In this document: piece after piece, positions 1-10,665 of the stretch | Layout: every line of letters begins with the position of its first letter | Numbering within the stretch: the first letter of the stretch is position 1 | From: Nymphaea colorata | Taxonomy: Eukaryota; Streptophyta; Magnoliopsida; Nymphaeales; Nymphaeaceae | Direction: 5' to 3' | DNA: 64,000 nt | NCBI RefSeq assembly: GCF_008831285.2 | Contig: NC_045148.1 | Span: 15,292,802 to 15,356,801, forward strand | Notes under the pieces: generated by a model | Databases searched by the model: none | Told to the model about the DNA's origin: nothing | What the model saw: the letters and a program-made list of their open reading frames with translations, nothing else | Program-made: the position numbers and the translations under genes

Positions 1-1580
1 GTTTGTCTGTATGATCAAAAGAAAGAATATAGGCCGACAATTAAATGAGTAGCAAAAGGCTACGAGCCCATAAAATTGCATACCAAAGGTCCAATACTAC
101 TGAAAACTGTAGTGGAAGTTAATGGTGGTAATAGAGAAGAACTATGGATGTGAAAAGAGATTGAAGAAAAGTAGTTCACAGTGTTGTCCCTGAAGTCATA
201 CAGGGTCTCGGCATGGCCGGATTTTCATGAATCTCACTGCTTGCATAGCTATCATTGTCCAGAATGGTTACTTCGGTTAGATCTGGTATCTTCCCTATTA
301 ATTGTAAATGGGAATAGAGTAGTATGTACGTGAGCTAATAAAATACTGCAGGGCCTACAAGTAGCTAGAACCTGCACATTTATGATTAAGGAGGGGGGGA
401 TGTATTGGACGCTTGGTTTTATTAGTCAGTTCTTCTACTAGAGTTTTCTCATCTCATGGTCAGGATTCTTCTTGAAACATATAACAAATATCGTAAATAA
501 GATGCTTTCTGCAGGTAATACGGTAGAGAGAGATCAGGAAATAAGAGATGGTATGGTCCAAGTGGAAACGTATAATCTACAGAGAAGGCTTTCTTAATTT
601 GAATGCCACGGCTTGCGGCATTCTACAGGATGTTATGACGATCACTACGTTCAGATGGGGTGTTCAAAGGCTTTATAATATTTGATTTTTATATGCTTCT
701 GTTTCTCTTGCTCATCTGCAACTATGGTGAATTGGCTGAAGCAACTAGTAGCTGATCTCTCTCTCTCTCTCTCCCTTCTGTCTAAAATCGACTAAGGAAT
801 CGTCCCACCTTTGCTTTCACAGGCCATTAATCAATGGAAACTTCTTCCTTCCATCAATTTGGCTTGTCTGTGCGTGGAGGAGTGGTGTTGACAAGTCTTC
901 GGTCTGGTCTTCGACGTTCTTGACGAGTCGATCCATTAATGCATTTTGATGGCGTGATCCACAGGGTAGAACTGCTTATTTATGTTCCTCCCAAGTCGTT
1001 GTTTCCCCCCCAGACTAGAGGCAACGCAGGCGTGGAGACCACCATGTTCCATCTGCATTTAACAAAACCTCCCCACTGGGGTCATCTCATTCAATAAGCA
1101 CGCGCAATTCGCAATAGTTACTGCGAGAAGACAGTCTCGATTGAGGTGAAAGAACATATTTCCCATCATTACGAATCACAAAAATGTTATAATATAAATA
1201 ATACAAGCTATAAATCAGTCATAATAGAAATCTTTTCCTAATATGGAATGCAAAAACTTACAGAACCACCCAGAAAATCTATCACTTACAGCGCCAACCA
1301 GAAAATCTATCTCCTAAAATTTCTGTAGTAAAACAAGGACGCCTTGTGTTGATGTACTGACCTTCTTGCCATACGCGTGGACTTGTATCCTGCGTGTCTT
1401 TTGGGATCATGGGCCACAGAGGCTTTTTAAATGGTGGGCTTCTTTGAAGGTATAAATGCAGAAAAAGAAAATCATCGTTTAGAAGAAAAACAGAAAAGCC
1501 TATGATCACAAGGATGCCTTGTGACCGGATCCAACCTCATCTGTGCGAAGATACGGTGTAGGTTCTTTTGGCCAGGGCAG
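1..1580. other. Intergenic region, no supported gene
   Basis: I see no convincing exon here. There is a short CT run near 755-773, and a purine-rich stretch followed by TGTATTGG near 390-405 that vaguely resembles a retrotransposon polypurine tract and LTR start, but no partner LTR is visible. The right end is the target site of the Copia element. Confidence 0.5.
1576..1580. repeat. Target-site duplication of Copia element, left copy
   Basis: GGCAG lies immediately before the 5' LTR and is repeated at 6871-6875 immediately after the 3' LTR. Five bp is the usual Copia target duplication. Confidence 0.93.
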
Positions 1581-2067
1581 TGAAACGGATAATCACCAAT
1601 TGGCAAGAGAAACGGATGAGGATAAACACCAATTGGCAAGATTGCAGATTGCGTCGGTTACAACAAAGGCCAAATCAGCCAGGCCACAAATTGCATTGGA
1701 TATTAATGGGATTGCGTTGGATATTAATGCAAGAGATAATAAAGGCAAGATAGCTATGGATATTCATGATGATTTGGGGAAGATTCATCCAAGGAAGAGT
1801 AAGTCGGTTAAGGAAGATGGCGATCCAGAGATGCAACAGCCCAACAAAGCAAGTCAATCTAAAACCGACAATCATATTAAAGATTCTTGTACAGCTCATA
1901 AGAGCAATCATGATAAGGATGTAATCTCTCCTAAGATCAAGGAGAAGTCTAACGTGTAAAGCATTATAAATAGTGGAAAACCTCTCCACCAAAAGTGTGG
2001 AAGGACCCCCTCTCGTGGACGTAGGTGAATTTACACCGAACCACGTAAAATCTTCTTCTTTCTCACA
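1581..2067 (+). repeat. 5' LTR of Copia element
   Basis: 487-bp LTR with TG...CA ends. The U3 part has two internal direct repeats: CACCAATTGGCAAGA occurs twice near its start, and a GGATATTAATG-containing unit occurs twice about 120 bp in. A TATA box (TATAAATA, 1965-1972) places the U3/R boundary about 25-30 bp further on, leaving a short R-U5 of roughly 70 bp. It differs from the 3' LTR at four positions. Confidence 0.95.
1965..1972 (+). promoter_or_regulatory. TATA box of the Copia 5' LTR
   Basis: TATAAATA lies about 100 bp before the LTR end. The same motif recurs at 6768-6775 in the 3' LTR. Its position suits the Pol II promoter that would drive the genomic RNA. Confidence 0.65.
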
Positions 2068-2080
2068 TGGTATCAGAGCA
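2068..2080 (+). other. Primer binding site (initiator tRNA-Met type)
   Basis: TGGTATCAGAGCA begins directly after the 5' LTR. It is the standard Copia PBS, complementary to the 3' end of plant initiator tRNA-Met. Confidence 0.93.
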
Positions 2081-2127
2081 ATAGGGTCTTGGGCCGTGAG
2101 TCTCTTCAAGCTTTTTGTATTTTCTCA

Positions 2128-2853
2128 ATGGCTTCTATTGTGACCCCTTCTTACCCATACCCTTACAACTTAAACGTCACAAATTTTGTGACCATTAAGT
2201 TGAACCAAACCAATTTTTTGATATGGAAAACTCAGCTGCTTGGACTTATTGAAAGCCAAGATATGACTGAGTTTATTGAAGGAGAGACGGCTGCACCTGA
2301 ACCCACAATCAAGCGTACCAAGGAAGATGGTACGGTGGAGGAACGAGTGAATCCAATCTATCAAGCATGGCGAAAATCAGATCGACTATTGCGTGGATGG
2401 ATCACCGGCACTCTCGCAGAAGAGGTCATGGGCACGATTATTGGCCTTCAGACGTCTAAAGAGGTATGGCACACTCTCATGACACATTTCTCTCATAAAT
2501 GTCAAGAGAGGGAACACTTGCTTATGCAAAAACTTCAGACTTATAAGAAAAGAAGTTTATCTATTGCTGATTACATCTGTGGGTTCAAGAAAATTTGTGA
2601 CGAGCTTGCAGCCATAGGCAAGCCTATAGAGGATCATTCCAAAGTCTTTTGGCTTCTCAATGGATTGGGACAGGAATACGAGTCCTTTACCACCACTATG
2701 ATGAAACCCCCAACGCCATCTTACATGGACGTAGTAGCTTTACTTCAAAGTCATGAAACTATGCGAAGCATGTATCATGAAGAAACCAGCAAGCAGGTTG
2801 CGTTTTACAGCAAAAAGTATTCAAACTCCAAGTTTAGAACAAACAAGAATTAG
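2128..2853 (+). CDS. Copia gag (N-terminal part of polyprotein, ends at TAG)
   Basis: Capsid-like gag of a Copia element (UBN2/retrotransposon gag type), which packages the RNA into virus-like particles. I chose the ATG at 2128 (MASIVTPS) because it is the first ATG in this frame after the PBS. Visible are the N-terminal LNQTNFLIWK block and a central region ending LLQSHETM. The frame stops at TAG 2851-2853. Beyond it the same frame continues through a Gly/Gln/Asn-rich linker to a zinc knuckle of the C-x2-C-x4-H-x4-C kind at about 2995-3036. The gag is therefore cut by a single in-frame stop rather than a frameshift. Confidence 0.85.
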   Translation: MASIVTPSYPYPYNLNVTNFVTIKLNQTNFLIWKTQLLGLIESQDMTEFIEGETAAPEPTIKRTKEDGTVEERVNPIYQAWRKSDRLLRGWITGTLAEEVMGTIIGLQTSKEVWHTLMTHFSHKCQEREHLLMQKLQTYKKRSLSIADYICGFKKICDELAAIGKPIEDHSKVFWLLNGLGQEYESFTTTMMKPPTPSYMDVVALLQSHETMRSMYHEETSKQVAFYSKKYSNSKFRTNKN

Positions 2854-4242
2854 TTTTTTAACTCAAAAGGGCGAGAGTTCATACAGGCAGCCCAAGGTGG
2901 AGGACAAGCAGTCCAAGGTGGTGGACGGTTTCAGTCAAACCAAAACAGAAATGGAGGGCAAGGAGAGAACCAAAGTAAGGACAAAGGTGTTCGTTGCCAA
3001 ATCTGCCACAAATTGAATCACAATGCTGCGAATTGCTGGCACCGATTCAATCACGCCTTTCAAGCGCAAGAAGTTCAACACGCCTTGGCAGCAATGAAGG
3101 TAGCCGACGGTCAAGATAACAAGTGGTTTCCCGATACAGGCGCATCCACACATATAACATCTGATCCAGGTAACCTTACAAACTTTACTCAGTATCATGG
3201 TAATGATCAAATTATGGTAGGAAATGGTGAAAAGTTGAATGTTACTCATATTGGAAATACTGATATTCAAAATGGGGAAAGACGTCTTATTCTCAACAAC
3301 GTGCTAGTTGTGCCTCAAATTAAGAAGAATTTAGTCTCAGTCAGCCAGTTAACATCTGAATATCCATATGTTTTTCAATTCTCTGCTGATGGGTTTTTTG
3401 TTAAGGACAAGAGGAACAACCGACTGATAGCATCGGGCAGTAGAGCTGGAGATCTTTATGCGTTCCAAGAGACACCCAAGGATCAACAACATGCAGTTTT
3501 CTTTTCCAGTAGATTTCAATCAGCAAATAAAGAGACATGGCATCAACGTTTGGGCCATCCTCATCGTCAGATAGTTGATTTTCTTGTTAGCAAAAATAAC
3601 ATTGAGGTGAGTGGACCTCAATCAAGAATGGACATTTGTTCTAGTTGTCAAATCGCCAAGATGTGTCAGTTGCCATTCCTTCCAGTAGAAGATCATTCTC
3701 AAATTTTTCTTGAACGTGTTCATTGTGATTTATGGGGACCAACCCCTATCATGTCTTCACAAAAATTTCAATTTTATGCTATATTTGTTGACGAGGCTAC
3801 AAGATTTGTTTGGTTATATCCTCTCCGGCACAAATCTGAACTTTGTCAAGTGTTTATGGATTTCCATAAATTAGTTGAACGACAATTTGAGACAAAGTTA
3901 AAAATTTTTCAGACTGACGAAGGGGGTGAATTTAATAGCCGTATCTTAGCAATTTATTTGCGAAATAATGGCATTCAACATATTAAGTCATGCCCCAAAA
4001 CGCCACCACAAAATGGGTTGGCTGAACGGCGTCACCGGTCCATCGTTGAATTAGGCCTCACCATGATGTTTCACTCTCACGTACCCATGAAATATTGGGT
4101 CGATGCCTTCCTAACGGCTGCGTGGTTGATCAATCGGCTTCCTACTCCCACCTTGCATATGAAATCATCTTTTGAGTGTGTGTTTGGGAAGAAACCAGAT
4201 TATTCTTGTCTTCGTATATTTGGGAGTCGTTGTTTTCCTTAG
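2854..4242 (+). pseudogene. Copia gag C-terminus, protease and integrase (second segment of polyprotein)
   Basis: Same reading frame as the gag segment, lying between two in-frame TAG codons (2851-2853 and 4240-4242). In order: the nucleocapsid zinc knuckle (about 2995-3036), the aspartic protease with DTGA at about 3133, the pre-integrase HHCC zinc finger (WHQRLGHPH to CSSCQIAK, about 3540-3660), and the DDE integrase core with Asp in HCDLWGP, Asp in QTDEGGE and Glu in NGLAERRHR. The second TAG falls just after the GSRCFP motif that normally runs straight on into the rest of pol. No frameshift is needed anywhere. Confidence 0.88.
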
Positions 4243-6762
4243 TTGAGAGATTATGCCAAACATAAATTTGAGCCAAGATCATTACCATGTGTCTTTTTGG
4301 GGTATAGTTCTATTCATAAAGGATATCGATGTTTATATCCTCCTACTGGTCGAGTATATATCTCTCGACATGTAGTATTTGATGAAGCTTATTTCTCTTA
4401 TCACAAGCCTGGAATATTATTCTCAAAGGTTGAACAACAGCTACATCCTGCCACCTTCAATGATTGGACAGAGCCTCCTCATGATGTTACTAACTTGCCT
4501 GGTACGCAACACATTGACTCTTATGATACTTCTGCTCGTATGCATCATGAAGAGATTCCAACTCAAGAAGCATCAACAACTAGTTTGGCTATCTCGGACG
4601 TTCATGCATCCTCCATGCATCAACCAACTGCAGGAGAATTGACGTCTTCGTGTGATGAGCCCTTACATCAAGACAGTCAAATTCTCACACCAGCTGAGTT
4701 ATCTCCAAATGCTGATACAACAGGGGAAGCACATGACGAGTCCATTCATACTTCATCAAATTCTCATGCTATGGTTACTCGAGCAAAGGCTGGTGTTACC
4801 AAGCCCAATCCTCGATATTTTCTCACTGTGAGTATTCCATTAGAACCCAAAACGGTGAAAGATGCCTTAATGCATGATGGTTGGGTGGCAGCTATGAAAG
4901 AAGAACTAAATGCCCTCCACCACTGTAAGACTTGGACTCTCGTTCCTCGGCAGCCAAACATGAATGTGGTAAGTACACGCTGGGTTTTCAAAACAAAATT
5001 AAAAAGCAATGGTACTTTGGAACGCTTGAAGGCCAGACTCGTCGCTCGCGGGTTCACTCAAATTCCCGGCATTGATTTTATGGAAACATTCTCTCCTGTT
5101 ATCAAACCGGCTACGATTCGCATTGTCCTCACCATTGCATTAACCAACAATTGGGACATCCAGCAGCTAGACGTCAAAAATGCATTCCTCCATGGCAACT
5201 TAGATCAAACAGTTTTTATTGAACAGCCTCCAGGGTTCGTTGATACATCCAAACCAACACATGTTTGTCGCCTTCATCGAGCACTTTATGGACTTCGCCA
5301 GGCCCCTCGAGCTTGGTATGATCGCTTTGGTTCATTCTTATTGACAAAAGGGTTTTATACAAGCATCTCCGATTCCTCTCTGTTCGTCTATCGAGAAGCC
5401 CAAGGTACTATATTTCTCCTCCTCTATGTTGATGACATCATATTAACAGGGAGCAACAACATCCTTCTTCAACAGTTTGTCAATGAGCTTAGTATTGAAT
5501 TTGCCATGAAAGATCTTGGATACCTTCATCATTTTTTGGGTATAGAAGTTGTTCAAACCCATTCTGGACTCTTCTTAAATCAAAAGCGATACGCCTTTAG
5601 TCTACTTGAACGTGCAAAACTGCTCGGCTGCAAACATGTCATCACTCCTTTGATTCAACACTATCAACCTCCTAGTGATGATAAACTCTTTCCGGATCCA
5701 ACTTTATTTCGGAGTCTAGTTGGAGGACTACAATACTTGACGTTCACTCGACCTGACATATCGTTCAGTGTTAATTATGTCAGCCAGTATATGCAGACAC
5801 CAAAGAATAGTCATTTACAACTTGTGAAGCGTATACTTCGCTACATTCATGGCACCATTTCTGATGGCTATATTCTTTCCCCTCAGAAGGATTTTTGGCT
5901 TCATGCTTTCTCTGATTCTGACTGGGCAGGATGTCTAGACACTCGACGCTCTACTACCGGTTATTGCACTTTCATCGGAACAAATTGCATCTCCTGGACT
6001 GCTAAGAAACAACCTACTGTTGCTCGATCGACGACTGAAGCCGAGTATCGATCTATGGCATCTGCCGCCGCTGAACTTATGTGGATTACATATATTTTGA
6101 AAGATCTTGGAATATACTTGGCCTCTGCACCTACCTTATATTGTGATAATATGTCTGCACTACAGGTTTCTATTAAGCCAGTTTTTCACTCTCGAATGAA
6201 ACATGTCGAATTAGATTATCACTTCCTTCGTGAAAAGGTTGCACTTGGTCAGCTTACTACGCATTTTGTGCCTTCCTCCCAACAACTTGCTGATATATTT
6301 ACCAAGGCACTGTCAAGCCATTCTTTCAATACACTTCGCACCAAACTGGGCCTCACTAAAGCCCCGCCCAGTTTGAGGGGGGATGAAACGGATAATCACC
6401 AATTGGCAAGAGAAACAGATGAGGATAAACACCAATTGGCAAGATCGCAGATTGCGTCGGTTACAACAAAGGCCAAATCAGCCAGGCCACAGATTGCATT
6501 GGATATTAATGGGATTGCGTTGGATATTAATGCAAGAGATAATAAAGGCAAGATAGCTATGGATATTCATGATGATTTGGGGAAGATTCATCCAAGGAAG
6601 AGTAAGTCGGTTAAGGAAGATGGCGATCCAGAGATGCAACAGCCCAACAAAGCAAGTCAATCTAAAACCGACAATCATATTAAAGATTCTTGTACAGCTC
6701 ATAAGAGCAATCATGATAAGGATGTAATCTCTCCTAAGATCAAGGAGAAGTCTAACGTGTAA
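4243..6762 (+). pseudogene. Copia reverse transcriptase and RNase H (third segment, runs into 3' LTR)
   Basis: Continues the same frame after TAG 4240-4242. It has the integrase C-terminal block (CVFLGYSSIHKGYRC), then RT from about 4860 (WVAAMKEE, then RWVFKTK, QLDVKNAFLHG, and catalytic YVDD at 5425-5436), then RNase H with DSDWAGC, STTEAEY and the CDN motif (about 5910-6160), and the ADIFTKALS tail. There is no stop before the polypurine tract, so the frame crosses it and reads about 125 codons of 3' LTR before ending at 6762. The LTR-encoded tail is polar and repetitive (HQLAR and IALDIN each twice) and matches no domain I know. Confidence 0.88.
6372..6383 (+). other. Polypurine tract of Copia element
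   Basis: TTTGAGGGGGGA sits directly against the first base of the 3' LTR, where plus-strand DNA synthesis is primed. Confidence 0.88.
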
Positions 6763-6870
6763 AGCATTATAAATAGTGGAAAACCTCTCCACCAAAAGTG
6801 TGGAAGGACCCCCTCTCGTGGATGTAGGTGAATTTACACCGAACCACGTAAAATCTTCTTCTTTCTCACA
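6384..6870 (+). repeat. 3' LTR of Copia element
   Basis: 487 bp, matching 1581-2067 except at four positions. It carries the same TATA box at 6768-6775. Confidence 0.95.
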
Positions 6871-6875
6871 GGCAG
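6871..6875. repeat. Target-site duplication of Copia element, right copy
   Basis: GGCAG immediately after the 3' LTR, identical to 1576-1580. Confidence 0.93.
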
Positions 6876-9602
6876 AGCCTCGGCAAAAACCGAATCGCTA
6901 CAGTTTTCTCCGTGGCATCAATGAGCGCGTTATTCCCAGAGCTGCTTGCCATAAAGAGAGATATGGTGTAGATGTAGACTAGTAGATTCTATGTAATTAT
7001 AGTCATCCCGATTCGTGGAAGAACTCATGGGGATCCACCGGATCTCCCGCTGTCACAATCTCAAGTGGTCATAGGACACAAGCCTTCCTAAAGTGAAACT
7101 CTCTGATCTGGGCATCTGATTTAGCGGATTCTTATATCCACATATTTCGTTTCAGTTTTCTCTCTGAATGAGTGAGAAGTGGTACATAAGCTCTTGGATT
7201 TCAAGGTTGTCCACTTACAACTCGTTTGAGTTTGTACCCAAAGGAAGCATGTCCAGAAAATTGATGGTACAAGAACAGACAAGTAAAGGCCTTTGCACTT
7301 CAATTCAGGACTATTTTCAAGTCTGTCCATACTAAAATTTCATCACGTTATTGGGCGCACTGCAACTAATGTATGCATGGTTCAATTTTAGTTTAAACAA
7401 TTGTCAGGTGACATAAGTTCATGTGTCATGTCCGGGGCCGTGGCTTTGGTGGATGCCGGTGCACTCTATTGCTGGTGATGAGATACATAGATAATCAAAA
7501 ACTTGATTAACGCATTGAGTGATCCTTAAATGCTAATTATACTCGTCCATGTTGGCTTTTCACTATAAAATATGATTAAGCACATCTATGTTCATTTTCC
7601 AATAGGTCAGCTCTGTAACTTGCAGAACCTTTTAGGTGTTCCGCAGGATAATCACAAGAGTGCAAGCTGTAGCATCCATTTTATTCGATTTCTGCATTAT
7701 TAACAAAAACGTCCTGATGTCCAAGCAACAGTACAAAGAGTACTTTTTTTTAAAAAAATCCTGTTTATGTGACAGACGACATATTTAGTATCAAAAGACT
7801 TCATGTAATTCCTAGTTTTATGCCATTAGCAATTTTTTACTTTTATCAGAAATGAATTAAAGGAATTGACATAGCATCAAGGGGCATCATCTAGCTGGTC
7901 AGATTACATGTGAAAAGATAAACCTCTAGTTTGATTTCCGTGAGCGGTATGCCTACGAACAATGAAACTTGATGAGGTGGATGCTGCCATCATAGTTGCT
8001 GATGCAGCTCATGACCCTAGAGGCAGGGGGATCAAGGGCTTGCCAATGTCTTTTGTGGACAGTGGGTTGTTAATTTCAAAAAAAAAAACTACGGTAAAAA
8101 AACAAGAAGAATAAGATCATTAATCATATTTCATTTTTTGATGTATCCATATATATAAGCTTGTACCTCTCTCTCTCCCCTTCTACCAGGGAAACAGTAT
8201 GCATTTTCTTATGCAGAACCAAGGGTTCCAGTCCAAATAGGTAAAACAGCCCCTCCAATTTGACATTATGAATAAATTTGATATATGTGACCGATATTAT
8301 TCATGATAGTGCCAAAATATTGGCATGCAGAGCTGCTTTACCTATTTGAACAGGAACCTCTGACTGGTTTCTGCTGAAAAGTGGGGACGGTGGGCCGCCT
8401 TCATAAGTTATGCATCAGCTAGCAAAATGCTTCTTCCATTTAGAACAAGGAGATGGCATTTTCGTACCGGAACGATGGCTATTTCTCGGTAGCATAGAGA
8501 GGTGCGCCCCTTTTAAGGATTGTATATCTTGTTATGCCTAGACGTGCTTAATTAGTTTAGTTCAAAGTTTTTCTGATATTACCTACCGATATACTCGAAA
8601 TATACTGGATTCCATGAGGAAACTTTAGCAGGGTGCTGTCTTCTGGAGAAAAACGAGGTTGATGCTCGTGGCAACCTTTTTTCATTTGTTTACGCACATT
8701 TCGTAGGAAAAGGTTGTGTTTCTTACAACGTCAAGGTGGGGGGGGGGGATGCTTACTCCAAATACTGCGGCCCCTGCTGTAACACAGTTTCAATAAGAAA
8801 TCACTATATGATGGGCATATCCCATGTTATTTGAAAGGCTCTTCCATGTGGATTATTCTCTAAGTCTCAGAAATAGATTTCCATAGGGCTTTTGAAAGAT
8901 TTTGTACTATATAATTTCAGATTGACGGGAAAGGCGCAAAAAGGTTGCATTAGCATCCGTTAAATGCAAGCAAATTTAATCTGCAGATTCAAGGATCATA
9001 TACAGGCGTGTCGATCTCGACCACACACAAAATTGCAAGTAAATTGGGTCTGAGTGTGAATACGCAGGCTCACTTCAGGGATTAAGTTGAATTTTTGGGA
9101 TAAGAAATCAAATCCATTTGCCAGGAGACCATGTGCCTTGTCTGCTTCTGCTGATTGGAATTTTGATCTACGAGATCCTTCGTTTTTATTATTTTTCACC
9201 TATTGATAAAGACAAGCCAATGCTGGAGATCATTCAACGTCAGCTTTTGGTTTTGTTCTGAAGACATGGTTACTTGCCACCACCATCGTGGATTCGTGAA
9301 GTACTTGAATTCATGACACGGTCCAAATCACACTACAGGGGTCACTTATCTGTCAGCTCCAGTTTTGAAGAATGCCCTCCAAAATCTCCGTCGTGTTCCT
9401 CGAAAATTCATTACCATCTATGAACCTTCTCAGCTCCTCTTTATTTTTCTTATTACTGTCATTGCATTCACCGCCCAAGAGCCTGAAAGGAAAAGAAAAT
9501 TCACGCATTTTAGGCTCATCTTGAATTTGTATTTGTTACCAGTTGTACTACTGATTCCTAATTGCCCCACCATTGTTTTTCTTTTACGTGGAGAAATCAA
9601 AC
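6876..9602. other. Intergenic region, no supported gene
   Basis: AT-rich sequence with short homopolymers (a G run near 8738-8748) and no open frame resembling a known family. It separates the Copia element from the 3' end of the minus-strand MsrA-like gene. I see no LTR, TIR or RNA gene in it. Confidence 0.5.
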
Positions 9603-10665
9603 TTAGAACACAAGCCTGGCCAAACCGGCAGTCAGATGACCGCAGTTAGCGTCACCACTCATTAGGCTTTGACAGTCCACCGGCGCCATCAAGCAAAACA
9701 AGAAGAAAAAAAATGAAATTTCAATCAAGGATAGTTACCCATTGAGTTTGCAGGCAGCATGTGAAGCTGCAAACTGTTCTGTGCTTCTTAGGTTGAGAGA
9801 CTCACAAAGCCAAATGTGGTTCTTCTGCAAGTAATATTTCTGATGGCAATTTTCTGCAAGAAAGAATTCTGAAGTGTAACTGGGAAGGATCACAGTAACT
9901 ATCCTCCTGTTGAGTTTCATCTGTCGTCTGACCTTCGATCTCAGGGCTTCCCTCCTCTGCTCTTGATTCACGTAAAAGATGGTAGACCTCAGATGGGTTT
10001 TCACGCCAAATTGCTGGCACCAAGTTCATTTTAGGTCGAAGGAATGGTGAATGACCATCTAAATCTTCATTTGCAGGAGAAGGAAAAAGAAGTACCAGAA
10101 ATTCCTTATCTGTGGGGTCATGGGTGTCCCAGAAGACCTCACAGAGAGATGTGAACGAGACAATTCGCTTATCATAGACCACCTTGACAGCTTCCGTGTG
10201 GCCTGTCATTACGTTAGAGACCTGCAAATATTTAAGCCGAAAAAGAGAGGGGAAGGATGATATTTGTGTTAATTTTCTCTTTGATCTTCCATGCTATTTT
10301 CTGACTATAAGTGAACTTACATTTTGCACTTCTCTGTGGGTAGGCTTCCTCAGGTTGCCTCCATAATAACCAGTTGATGTCTTGGCAACTCCCTTCACGC
10401 GGCCAAATGCTGCCTCAACTCCCCAAAAGCTTCCTGTGAAAAGCATAACAATATGAATAATGATCAATGAATTTAGCCTAATTTCTTTTGTCTATTTTTT
10501 TCTTTCCGCAGAGAAAAACCAATTTTAGCCGATACCAAAAGAAATATCTCCTGCAAATATTGCTTCTTCCAGATACTCCGGTGGGATGCACAGAGAAGAG
10601 CAACTGGTCTTCTTTTGATCAAGATTTGCTTTCTCATTTTTCTGATGAGACAGCAGCACATACAT
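9603..10665 (-). CDS. MSRA: Peptide methionine sulfoxide reductase A-like protein (five exons)
   Basis: The MsrA family reduces methionine-S-sulfoxide in proteins. My exon model in transcript order is 10665-10536, 10433-10321, 10221-10096, 10013-9739 and 9666-9603. Every intron is GT-AG and the frame holds across every junction. Visible family blocks are IPPEYLEEAIFAG, SFWGVEAAFGRVKGV, TSTGYYGG, TGHTEAVKVVYD, EVFWDTHDPT, RSTIFYV, a region with the HQKYYLQKN motif (exon 4) and CKLNG. The position that is the nucleophilic Cys in typical MsrA (GCFWG) is Ser here (GSFWG). The start ATG at 10665-10663 is the first in frame after an upstream stop, but a further 5' exon is possible. The last exon (after a 72-bp intron) is the least certain; otherwise the frame stops at 9735-9737. 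No clear transit or signal peptide is visible. Confidence 0.75.

Larger units (their letters stand above)
1581..6870 (+). mobile_element. Complete Ty1/Copia LTR retrotransposon
   Basis: Seen: two 487-bp LTRs (1581-2067 and 6384-6870) starting TGAAACGG and ending TCACA, differing at only four positions by my count. They are flanked by a perfect 5-bp target-site duplication GGCAG (1576-1580 and 6871-6875). A primer binding site directly follows the 5' LTR and a polypurine tract directly precedes the 3' LTR. The internal region encodes, in one frame, gag, aspartic protease, integrase, reverse transcriptase and RNase H. The integrase-before-RT order is diagnostic of Copia. The high LTR identity and intact TSD imply a recent insertion, but two in-frame TAG codons interrupt the polyprotein, so this copy is probably not autonomous unless the stops are suppressed or are sequence errors. 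Confidence 0.97.

Noticed and set aside
370-420. Polypurine tract-like AAGGAGGGGGGGATG followed by TGTATTGG
   Set aside because: No second LTR, PBS or coding remnant found in the window to support an element.
1282-1509. Minus-strand 75-codon frame next to the Copia insertion
   Set aside because: Composition is not implausible, but there is no domain, no splice context and no homology I know.
1503-6982. A + strand frame that is open on both sides of the Copia insertion if the element is removed
   Set aside because: The joined frame is only about 60 codons and unrecognised; expected by chance often enough. Not evidence of a disrupted gene.
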